Shown: positions 25,381-32,306 of the stretch, piece by piece
Numbering within the stretch: the stretch's first letter is position 1
Layout: each line of letters starts with the position of its first letter
Assembly (NCBI GenBank): GCA_025454255.1
Contig: JALOOU010000024.1
Span: forward strand, 1-35,620
DNA: 35,620 bases
Reading direction: 5' to 3'
From: Desulfobacterales bacterium
GTDB taxonomy: Bacteria; Desulfobacterota; Desulfobacteria; Desulfobacterales; SpSt-501
Program-made: the position numbers and the translations under genes
Notes under the pieces: model-generated
The model's input: the letters and a program-made list of their open reading frames with translations, nothing else
Database searches by the model: none
What the model was told of the DNA's origin: nothing

Positions 25381-27000
25381 GTGAAAGCCTTTCGCATCAC
25401 CGCCGTCATTCTCCACCTGGAGGCCGCACTGGTCGGCTCGCCGCTCGGCGCGCTGAAGGCCGCCGCAGGCTGCCCCGCGGCCAGCGAGCTCCCGGAATTC
25501 CTGAGAACCGTCAAAAACCCCGCCCGTCGCAGCCTGCTCGTTGCCCTCGAGCGAATCGAGCGCAACACGCCGGCCTCCGGCTGGAAGCCGAGAGCGGGGG
25601 CGCGCCGTTTGGTCGACTTCATCCGCCGGCACGGCCTGGGCCTCGGCATCATCAGCCATCATGGCCGCACGGCGGCCCGAACGCAGATCAAATCGATCTT
25701 GGGCCTGCGGCCGTCGGAGCTCGACCTCGTCGTCGCCCGCGAGGACCAGCTGGCGGCGGGGCCAGGGGCCGGCGGGTTCCGGGCCGCCTGCCGGCGCATG
25801 GGCCGCCGGGCCGCAGAGGTGGCGGTGGTGTCCGCCGACCCCGCCGTGATCGAGCGCGCCCGCGCCGCCGGCTGCCTCACGATCGGCTGTGCGCGCACCA
25901 CCGGCCGGGCCTCCGGCGCGCCGTCCGCGGATTTCTCCAGCGCCGATGCGCGCGGCATCGGGCGGATCCTGCGGCTCGGAATCCCTCTGTCCGGGGGCAA
26001 GCTCCCCAACGACCTGCTCGACGTGGTGCTCGGCGAGGTCGTCGCCAAGGACCCCAGCCTCATCATCACCCCCGCGGTCGGCGAGGACATCGCCGCCGTG
26101 GACGTGGGCGCGGAGGAGGTGCTCGTGTTGAAATCCGACCCGATCACCTTCGCCACGGACGCCATCGGGCGCTACGCGGTGCTGGTCAACGCCAACGACA
26201 TCGCCACGGCCGGTGCGACCCCGCGCTGGCTGCTGACCACCCTGCTCTTTCCGGTGGGCAGCACGGCCTCCGCCGTGGGCCGCCTGGTCGGCGAGCTGCA
26301 GCAGAGCTGCAGCGCCTGGGGCATCACGTTGTGCGGCGGCCACACCGAAATCACACCGGCCGTCTGCCGGCCGGTTGTCTGCGGCATGATGGCCGGCACC
26401 GTCCGCCGCCGCGACCTCGTCGACAAGCGTCGCATGCGCCCCGGCGACCCGGTGCTGCTGACCAAATCGGTGGCCGTGGAAGGAACCGCCATCATCGCAC
26501 GCGAATTCGGCCCGCGGCTCAAGGGCCTGGGCCTGACGGCGGGCGAAATCGAGGCCTGCCGCGAATTCCTGGATCACATCAGCATCATCCCGGAGGCCGG
26601 AATCGCCGCGCGCATCCGCGGAACCAGCGCCATGCACGATGTGACCGAAGGCGGCCTGGCCACTGCGCTGGTGGAGCTGAGCGCCGCCGGCGGGTTCGGC
26701 ATCCGGGTCCGCCTCGAAAAGATACCGATCTTCCCGCAAACCCGCAAGATCTGCCGCCTGCTCGGCGTCCACCCGCTGGGGCTGATCGGCTCGGGCAGCC
26801 TGCTCATCAGCTGCCGGCCGGGCAGCCAACGGCGGATCGAAAGCGCGTTGGGCCGCGCCGGCATCCGCGTCGCTTGCATCGGCGAGGTCGTCGCCAGCGG
26901 CCCTGGGGTCGCGGCGACCCGAAACGGCCGGGCGGCGCGTTGGCCCTCGTTCGAGGTGGATGAGATTGCCAGGCTGTTCGCGCGGGGGGCTGAGCGGTAG
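25381..27000 (+). CDS. Fusion of a catalytically degraded HAD-like domain with an AIR-synthase/HypE-like (PurM) domain
   Basis: 539 residues, GTG start with GAGG upstream. The N-terminal part (about 1-195) aligns by eye with HAD phosphatases, but motif I, normally VIFDxDGTL, reads VILHLEAAL (His12, Glu14, Ala15, Ala16). Motif II survives as GLGIISHHGR. The motif III Lys is missing (AAGP where PKP is usual) and motif IV is VVSADPAVIERARAAG. The C-terminal part (about 205-539) is a PurM/HypE-type ATP-binding fold: SGGKLPNDLL, ITPAVGEDIAAVD, LKSDPITFATDAIG, LVNANDIATAGATPRW, CGGHTEIT and MHDVTEGGLATAL. It lacks the C-terminal Cys of hydrogenase-maturation HypE, so a CN-ligand role is unlikely. 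The HAD part may regulate or scaffold. Reaction unknown. Confidence 0.85.
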   Translation: MKAFRITAVILHLEAALVGSPLGALKAAAGCPAASELPEFLRTVKNPARRSLLVALERIERNTPASGWKPRAGARRLVDFIRRHGLGLGIISHHGRTAARTQIKSILGLRPSELDLVVAREDQLAAGPGAGGFRAACRRMGRRAAEVAVVSADPAVIERARAAGCLTIGCARTTGRASGAPSADFSSADARGIGRILRLGIPLSGGKLPNDLLDVVLGEVVAKDPSLIITPAVGEDIAAVDVGAEEVLVLKSDPITFATDAIGRYAVLVNANDIATAGATPRWLLTTLLFPVGSTASAVGRLVGELQQSCSAWGITLCGGHTEITPAVCRPVVCGMMAGTVRRRDLVDKRRMRPGDPVLLTKSVAVEGTAIIAREFGPRLKGLGLTAGEIEACREFLDHISIIPEAGIAARIRGTSAMHDVTEGGLATALVELSAAGGFGIRVRLEKIPIFPQTRKICRLLGVHPLGLIGSGSLLISCRPGSQRRIESALGRAGIRVACIGEVVASGPGVAATRNGRAARWPSFEVDEIARLFARGAER

Positions 27001-27026
27001 CAGAGGTTGTATCGGCGTGGCCGACG

Positions 27027-27659
27027 TCAGCCGGCCTTGACCCCCTTGTAAAAAACGTCGAAGGCGACGGAGAGGGTCTCTTTCAGGAAGTCCTTGCTCT
27101 CATCGATCAGCCGCTTGCTGGTCAACCACAGAATGACGCCGGAGAAGACCGACCAGAACGTGTCGGCCAGCGCCACGGGGTGCCGGTCGATGAACACGCC
27201 CCGGGCCACGCCGTCTTTGAAAATCTGGGAGATGGCCCCCATGGATTTGCCGGAGAGGTCCTTAATTTCGGACAGCAGCTGCGGAGAGAGGTTTTTCAGG
27301 GTCTCGCTGGACTGCAGATGAAACATGTTGATGATGGTGAGCGGGTCGAACTCATAGACATCGTACATCGCCTCCATGAGCTGCTTGAGCTTCTCATCCG
27401 GCCCGGACCCCTTGACGGCATTGACATGCTCGATGCGCAGCAACAGATATTGCAAAATCCGCAGCGACAAGGAGGCGTAGAGCTCCTCCTTGTTCTTGAA
27501 ATAGAGATAAAGCGTGCCGGGGCTCAGTTCGGCCTCCTGGGCGATGTCCTCCATGGTCGCCTTGCTGAACCCTTTTTCCGAGAAGACCCTCTTGGCGGCG
27601 ACCATGATCTGCTGGCGCCGGCGTTCCTTTTCGCGCTCTTTGCGCTCTTGAATGCCCAT
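27027..27659 (-). CDS. TetR-family transcriptional regulator
   Basis: 210 residues. The N-terminal TetR DNA-binding domain is clear: RRQQIMVAAKRVFSEKGFSK, then ATMEDIAQEAELSPGTLYLY and FKNKEELYASL, with the helix-turn-helix at about residues 32-58. The C-terminal helical half (TIINMFHLQSSETLKNLS, TFWSVFSGVILWLTSKRLID) would bind an effector; it resembles the FadR/AcrR-like group seen near lipid or efflux genes, but no ligand can be read. It is divergent from the YbaK-like gene, and the intervening AT-rich spacer contains repeats likely to be its operator. It is convergent with the fusion gene 26 bases away. Confidence 0.92.
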   Translation of the reverse strand: MGIQERKEREKERRRQQIMVAAKRVFSEKGFSKATMEDIAQEAELSPGTLYLYFKNKEELYASLSLRILQYLLLRIEHVNAVKGSGPDEKLKQLMEAMYDVYEFDPLTIINMFHLQSSETLKNLSPQLLSEIKDLSGKSMGAISQIFKDGVARGVFIDRHPVALADTFWSVFSGVILWLTSKRLIDESKDFLKETLSVAFDVFYKGVKAG

Positions 27660-27678
27660 GGAAGACTCCTGAACGAGG

Positions 27679-27721
27679 TTTAGTTATAAATTGAACTTTT
27701 AGTAACTATCAAATGTTTAGT
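27679..27721. promoter_or_regulatory. Three TTTAGT repeats and nested half-site inverted repeat (candidate TetR operator)
   Basis: TTTAGT occurs at 27679-27684, 27698-27703 and 27716-27721, spaced 19 and 18 bases. TAGTTA (27681-27686) also faces TAACTA (27703-27708). On the minus strand the same AT-rich stretch holds TTGATA, an 18-base spacer and TATAAC, a plausible promoter for the regulator. Binding by the adjacent TetR protein is inferred. Confidence 0.5.
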
Positions 27722-27777
27722 CAAGTGCTTCCCATAGTCACCCCTTTAAACATTTTCCATCGGAACGGGAGAAACGA

Positions 27778-28293
27778 GTGGCTTTCACGGAACGACCCGA
27801 AATACCAACAGAAAAGATCTCGCCGCTGAGCCCCGCAGCGCAGCGAATCCAGGATGCCCTGAAGGGGTTGGGGAGCGACCGCACCGTTGTGGAAATGACG
27901 CAGACCACCCGCAGCGCCCAGGATGCCGCGCGCGCCGTCGGTTGCGCGGTGGGCCAGATCGCCAAATCGCTGGTGTTCGAGGGGGCCTGCTCCCGCAAGG
28001 CCCTGCTGGTCATCGCCAGCGGGGCCAACAGGGTCGACGAGGCCCTCCTCAGCGCTGCCGCGGCCGAGCCCGTGCTCAAGGCCGATGCCGACTTCGTGCG
28101 CCGTAAAACCGGGTTTGCCATCGGCGGGGTCCCGCCGGTGGGGCATGCGGAAAAGCTGACGATCTTCATCGACGAGGACCTCATGGCGCACACCGAAATC
28201 TGGGCCGCCGCCGGGACCCCGCAGGCCGTGTTCAAACTGACTCCGCAGGAGCTGCAAAAGCTCACCGGGGGCCGGGTGGTGAGGGTGAAGTGA
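27778..28293 (+). CDS. YbaK/EbsC-family aminoacyl-tRNA deacylase
   Basis: 171 residues with a GTG start after GGGAGA. The YbaK/ProX-type editing domain is recognised from VGQIAKSLVFEG, in which Lys63 is the conserved backbone-contacting Lys, KADADFVRRKTGFAIGG and the GGVPPVGH loop, followed by LTIFIDEDLM and WAAAGTPQAVFKLTP. Family members hydrolyse mischarged tRNAs such as Cys- or Ala-tRNA(Pro). This sequence is closest to the free-standing ProX/YbaK-like group rather than the ProRS-inserted domain. It is divergent from a TetR regulator, so its expression may be controlled by it, which would be uncommon for a housekeeping editing factor. Confidence 0.9.
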   Translation: MAFTERPEIPTEKISPLSPAAQRIQDALKGLGSDRTVVEMTQTTRSAQDAARAVGCAVGQIAKSLVFEGACSRKALLVIASGANRVDEALLSAAAAEPVLKADADFVRRKTGFAIGGVPPVGHAEKLTIFIDEDLMAHTEIWAAAGTPQAVFKLTPQELQKLTGGRVVRVK

Positions 28294-28296
28294 AGC

Positions 28297-28404
28297 GCGT
28301 TGCTCGCGTGCCGGCGCTGGAAGCGTTGCTTGTGTTGGCAGCGTTGCTGTGGTTCTGCGCCTGCTATCCGCTAAACCCCATGACACGAACAACGCGAGCA
28401 ACGC
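28297..28404. repeat. Inverted and direct GCGTTGCT repeats between convergent genes
   Basis: GCGTTGCTCGCGT (28297-28309) has an exact inverted copy, ACGCGAGCAACGC (28392-28404). GCGTTGCT recurs directly at 28323-28330 and 28341-28348. The element fills the 123-base gap between the convergent YbaK-like and RNase genes. It could be a bidirectional terminator or a REP-like intergenic repeat; other genome copies cannot be checked here. Confidence 0.5.
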
Positions 28405-28416
28405 TTGCAACGCGCC

Positions 28417-30405
28417 TCACCCGATCGTCAGCGCCACCAGGTCTTTGCGCGCATCGACCTTCTGGAGGGTGACCTGGACCAGGTCCTCCGGTTTGAGGTC
28501 GAGGAAGCCCGCGATCGGCAGATCGCACTCCAGCATGTAGTCGGTCAGCAGCAGCTGGTAGCTGTGGCGGCGCCGGACCAGAACGATCGCCTCCAGCTTC
28601 TGGCCGACCCGCTGTTCGAGGTGCTTGAGCAGCCAGTAGCGCTGACGGCTGTTCTGGAGCTTGAAGACGCGGCTCATGGGGAATTCGAGCATCTGGATGA
28701 TCTGGTCGACCTCCTCCGGAAGGTAGGGTTCTTCGAGCCCGAGGGCGGCCCGCACCTGGCGCTGGGTCACGAGGTCGAAGTATTTGCGGATCGGCGAGGT
28801 CGCGGTGACATAGGCATCGAGGCCCAAACCGGAGTGCTTCTCGGCCGAACGGCCCAGCACGAACCGGTTGATCAGCCGGCGCTGCATCCAGTGTTGAAAG
28901 AGGCTGCCCTGCTCCCCCCGGTAGAGGCGCTCGCGCGGGTCGGGCTGGGAGCGGAAGACGGCCGGCATCCCGTGCGTTGCCAGGAAGCGGGCCGTCAGCC
29001 AGTTGGCCATGATCATCAGTTCGGCCACCAACATCCGCCCGGGGCTCTCCCGATTGATGCGGCTGACGTGGACCTCCCCGTTTTCCCCCAGCCAGAGGTT
29101 GATCTCCGGGACGGAGATGTGCACCGCGCCGGCCGCCAGCCGCTGTTCACGAAATTTCTGGGCGATCCCCCGCAGGGTGATCACCTGCGGGTCCTGGTCC
29201 GCCGCCGAGTTGACATCGAAGTAGGTGAGCTGGCTGCGCACCCGGACGAAGCTCGGCAGGATGCAAACCCCCTGAAGGGCGAAGTCGGAGCCGATCTCCA
29301 CCATGGTGCTGATGGCCGGCCGGATCTCGCCCGCCCTCAGGCTGCACAGCCCCTCGGCCAGCGCGGCCGGGAGCATGGGTATCTTGCGGTCGGCCATGTA
29401 GATCGAGCTGCCCCGCTCGCGCGCCGCCACATCGATGGGGTCCCCTTTGCGGACGATGTGGGCCACATCGACGATGTGGACCCCGAGCCGGTAGCCGGTG
29501 GCCGTGGCCTCCAGGCTGAGGGCGTCGTCGAAATCCAGCGTCGATTGCCCGTCGATGGTGAAGAGATTCAAGCCGGTGAGATCCTGGCGGGGGCAGTCGG
29601 CCGCGGCGTTCGCCCCGGAGCGCACCAGTTCCGCGGCGTGCCGCTCGGCCGCCGGGGGGAACGCCACCGGCGTCTCCAACCGCAGCAGCTCCAGGTTTTC
29701 GTCCGCAGCGAAGACCCCGAGCCCGACCAGGATCGGGAATAGCGCATCGGGGTCGCTCAGCCCCGCCCGCTCCATCATGCCCCGGGCCAGCGCATGGTCC
29801 TGGGCTTCCTTGCCGAACAGATAGTAGGATCTCAACACGTCGACGAATTCGCGGGCGGGCGGCTCGATGGTTTCGGGGCCGCCCCGGCGCATCAGCTGCC
29901 GCAGCCAATCGCCGCCGCTGTCCAAGATGCGCTGGCGCCGGGCCTCCTCGTCGCGCTGCGCTGCGATGCGCTGGACCTGCTCTTCCGTGTTGGGGAAGAA
30001 CCGTTCCGGGTTGAACTTGAAATAGAGCCGGTCGTCGAAGAGCGCGCGGATGACGGCCGCCTGGTGGTCGCCGTTGGCGCTGTCGGGGAAGCAGAAGTCC
30101 GTCATGGTTTCGAGGTCGATCCACTCCTGTTCGGTGTTCAACACCTCCCAGAGGTCGCGGATCGCCACCTTGCCGATCAACGCCCTGCGTTTGTCGGCAA
30201 CCTCTTTGAGCGCATCCACCATCCGGGAGCGCCCCATGGAGAGATCCAGCCGGTTCTTGTCCCGGTGCAGCAGCCGGCTGGCGGAGAGGTTGACCTCCCG
30301 GTTGGTTTCGGTCAAAAGGCGCAAGCGTTGGTTTTTGACCTCCAGCACCACGGCGCACAGGATTTTCTGGCGATCGATATATTCAACAATATTCCCAAGT
30401 TCCAT
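28417..30405 (-). CDS. RNase II/RNase R-family 3'-5' exoribonuclease
   Basis: 662 residues. The RNB catalytic domain is intact: TIDGQSTLDFDDALS supplies the clustered catalytic Asp residues, followed by LGVHIVDVAHIVRKG, ADRKIPMLPAALAEGLCSL and the C-terminal TSPIRKYFDLVTQRQ. A short S1-like beta segment ends the protein (LVQVTLQKVDARKDLVALTI). The N-terminal 250 residues are a family-specific non-classical region (MELGNIVEYIDRQKILCAVV...) in place of the canonical tandem cold-shock domains. Such enzymes degrade mRNA processively to nucleoside monophosphates. No ribosome site precedes the ATG; a good promoter ends six bases before it, suggesting a leaderless transcript. Confidence 0.93.
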   Translation of the reverse strand: MELGNIVEYIDRQKILCAVVLEVKNQRLRLLTETNREVNLSASRLLHRDKNRLDLSMGRSRMVDALKEVADKRRALIGKVAIRDLWEVLNTEQEWIDLETMTDFCFPDSANGDHQAAVIRALFDDRLYFKFNPERFFPNTEEQVQRIAAQRDEEARRQRILDSGGDWLRQLMRRGGPETIEPPAREFVDVLRSYYLFGKEAQDHALARGMMERAGLSDPDALFPILVGLGVFAADENLELLRLETPVAFPPAAERHAAELVRSGANAAADCPRQDLTGLNLFTIDGQSTLDFDDALSLEATATGYRLGVHIVDVAHIVRKGDPIDVAARERGSSIYMADRKIPMLPAALAEGLCSLRAGEIRPAISTMVEIGSDFALQGVCILPSFVRVRSQLTYFDVNSAADQDPQVITLRGIAQKFREQRLAAGAVHISVPEINLWLGENGEVHVSRINRESPGRMLVAELMIMANWLTARFLATHGMPAVFRSQPDPRERLYRGEQGSLFQHWMQRRLINRFVLGRSAEKHSGLGLDAYVTATSPIRKYFDLVTQRQVRAALGLEEPYLPEEVDQIIQMLEFPMSRVFKLQNSRQRYWLLKHLEQRVGQKLEAIVLVRRRHSYQLLLTDYMLECDLPIAGFLDLKPEDLVQVTLQKVDARKDLVALTIG

Positions 30406-30411
30406 GGAGTT

Positions 30412-30440
30412 ACAATAACAACCCGGCCCCTCAAAGTCAA
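30412..30440 (-). promoter_or_regulatory. Promoter abutting the RNase gene start
   Basis: On the minus strand, TTGACT (30440-30435), a 17-base spacer and TATTGT (30417-30412) are followed by six bases and then the ATG (30405-30403). Transcription would start at or inside the start codon, so leaderless translation is predicted. Confidence 0.5.
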
Positions 30441-30442
30441 CG

Positions 30443-30465
30443 CGGCCCCATCGGCGTCGGGGCCG
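30443..30465. promoter_or_regulatory. GC-rich hairpin in divergent RNase/ABC spacer
   Basis: CGGCCCC (30443-30449) and GGGGCCG (30459-30465) form a 7-bp stem with a 9-base loop between the two divergent units. Its role is unknown. No clear promoter for the ABC genes was recognised in this spacer. Confidence 0.3.
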
Positions 30466-30551
30466 GCGATCCTCGTTGCCCCCCGGCCGGCCCTGTGGTA
30501 TCCACCGGGTGGGATCGCGATGCCGAGGACCTTATCCCCAAGCGGGCATGC

Positions 30552-32306
30552 ATGGACTCCCTTTCGATCATCACACCCTATTTTGCCGAAAATCGCCTCC
30601 GCATCCTGGCCGGCATGCTCAGCCTGATCCTGGTGGACGTCCTGCAGCTGATCGTCCCCCTGGTGATCAAGCGCGCCATCGACGATCTCACGCTTCTGCG
30701 GGCCGCACCGGGCGACCTGCTGGGGTATGCGCTGGCGATCGCAGCCATCGCCGTTCTCATCGGGCTCTTCCGCTACGTCTGGCGGCTCTGCCTGCTGGGC
30801 ACCTCGCGGCGGGTCGAGGAGGGTCTTCGCAACCGCCTGTTCGCACACCTGCAGACGCTCTCCGCCGCCTATTTCGACCGCACGCGCACGGGCGACCTCA
30901 TGGCGCACGCCACCAACGACATCCAGCAGATCCGCATGGCGGCCGGGATGGGCCTGGTGGCCCTGAACGACGCCGTCGTGTTGGGGACGGCGGCCGTCGG
31001 CTTCATGCTCGCCATCGACCCGGCCCTGACCGGCATCGTCCTCGTCCCCATGCCTCTGATCGCCGCCGGGACCCGCTACTTCAGCCGCCGGATGCACCGC
31101 CGCTACCAGTCGGTCCAGGCCGCCTTCTCCGACCTGACCGAAGCGGTGCGGGAGCGCATGGCCGGAATCCGCCTGATCAAGGCCCACAACCGCAAGGCCG
31201 CCGAGCTCGAGCAGGTGCGCGCCTCCTCGCAGGCCTACGTGGAGGAGAACCTCAGGCTCGTCGGCATCACGGGCGCCTTCTTCCCGATGATGACCCTTTT
31301 CACCAACATCAGCATGGCCCTGGTCCTGCTTTACGGCGGCCGACAGACCATTCTGCTCGCCATCACGCCGGGGGACTTCGTGGCCTTCACCAGCTACCTG
31401 GCCCTGCTGACCTGGCCGATGATGGCACTCGGCTGGGTGACCAACCTCATCCAGCGCGGCCGAGCCTCCCTGGAGCGGGTGCAGGCCATCCTGGCGGTCC
31501 GCCCGGAGATCCGCAGCCCCGCAACGCCCGCGCCGTCTGAGCCGGCGGATACCGCCATCGTTTTCGAGGGGGTCGGCTTCGCCTACGGCGGCTCGGACGC
31601 CGGCCGCGGCGCCGCCCTGACGGGCATCGATCTGCGGATCGAGCCCGGCGCCGTGATCGGCGTCGTCGGCCCGCCGGGCAGCGGCAAGAGCACGCTGGCC
31701 GCGCTTCTGCCGCGGCTGTATGACCCGACCTCGGGCCGCATCCTGATCGGCGGCCGGGACCTGCGCACCCTTCGCCTGGAGCAGCTGCGCCGCACCATCG
31801 CCGTCATGCCCCAGGAGCCGTTCCTGTTCGCGGGAACCATCCGCGACAACATCGCCTTCGGCGACCCGGACGTGGACGAGGAGCGGCTCGCCGCCGCTGC
31901 CCGCGAGGCCGCCCTGCTCGAGACGATCCGCCGCCTGCCCGACGGGTTCGACACGGTGGTGGGCGAACGCGGGATCATGCTCTCGGGGGGGCAAAAGCAG
32001 CGGGTGGGCCTCGCCCGCTGCCTGCTGGCCAACGCTGCCGTCCTGGTCCTGGACGACCCCATCAGCCAGGTGGACTTCGAGACCGGCGCCGCCATCGCTG
32101 TGGCTCTGCGCCGGCGGGCCGGGGCGCACACCCTCATCGTCGCCTCGCACCGACTCTCGGCCGTGCGCTTTGCCGACCGCATCATCGTTCTGGAAAACGG
32201 CCGTGCGACCCATGTCGGCAGCCACGCGGAGCTGCTCGCCGCCAGCCGCTACTACGCCGAGACCTGCCGCCTGCAGGAGATGGAGGAGGCCTACGGTGCC
32301 GACTGA
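30552..32306 (+). CDS. ABC exporter half-transporter, partner 1 (degenerate Walker B)
   Basis: 584 residues from ATG 30552; an upstream in-frame start at 30495 adds 19 residues that do not look membrane-adjacent. A six-helix exporter domain (about 15-300) is followed by an ATPase domain with Walker A GPPGSGKST (373-381), signature LSGGQ (477-481) and switch SHRLS. The Walker B reads LVLDDPISQVD: the catalytic Glu is Asp502. This is the hallmark of the degenerate half in heterodimeric exporters such as TM287/288 and BmrCD. The downstream gene overlaps by 11 bases and carries the matching degraded signature, so the two form one heterodimer. Substrates of this class are usually drugs or lipids; none can be read here. 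Confidence 0.92.
   Translation: MDSLSIITPYFAENRLRILAGMLSLILVDVLQLIVPLVIKRAIDDLTLLRAAPGDLLGYALAIAAIAVLIGLFRYVWRLCLLGTSRRVEEGLRNRLFAHLQTLSAAYFDRTRTGDLMAHATNDIQQIRMAAGMGLVALNDAVVLGTAAVGFMLAIDPALTGIVLVPMPLIAAGTRYFSRRMHRRYQSVQAAFSDLTEAVRERMAGIRLIKAHNRKAAELEQVRASSQAYVEENLRLVGITGAFFPMMTLFTNISMALVLLYGGRQTILLAITPGDFVAFTSYLALLTWPMMALGWVTNLIQRGRASLERVQAILAVRPEIRSPATPAPSEPADTAIVFEGVGFAYGGSDAGRGAALTGIDLRIEPGAVIGVVGPPGSGKSTLAALLPRLYDPTSGRILIGGRDLRTLRLEQLRRTIAVMPQEPFLFAGTIRDNIAFGDPDVDEERLAAAAREAALLETIRRLPDGFDTVVGERGIMLSGGQKQRVGLARCLLANAAVLVLDDPISQVDFETGAAIAVALRRRAGAHTLIVASHRLSAVRFADRIIVLENGRATHVGSHAELLAASRYYAETCRLQEMEEAYGAD

Noticed and set aside
25225-26829. Upstream extension of the radical SAM frame on the minus strand
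   Set aside because: The extension runs antisense through the PurM-type domain and has shadow-type composition; the B12-type domain begins naturally at ATG 25224.
25381-27000. Calling the PurM-type fusion hypE
   Set aside because: The C-terminal Cys required for HypE carbamoyl/thiocyanate transfer is missing, and no other hyp genes are adjacent.
28297-28404. A CRISPR-like array
   Set aside because: The repeats are short, in mixed orientation, irregularly spaced and not accompanied by cas genes.
28290-28472. Short GTG-initiated frame with a lipobox-like hydrophobic start overlapping the YbaK stop
   Set aside because: It has no ribosome site of its own, lies across the GCGTTGCT repeat element, and its end overlaps the RNase gene antisense; the hydrophobic run is probably a by-product of the repeats.
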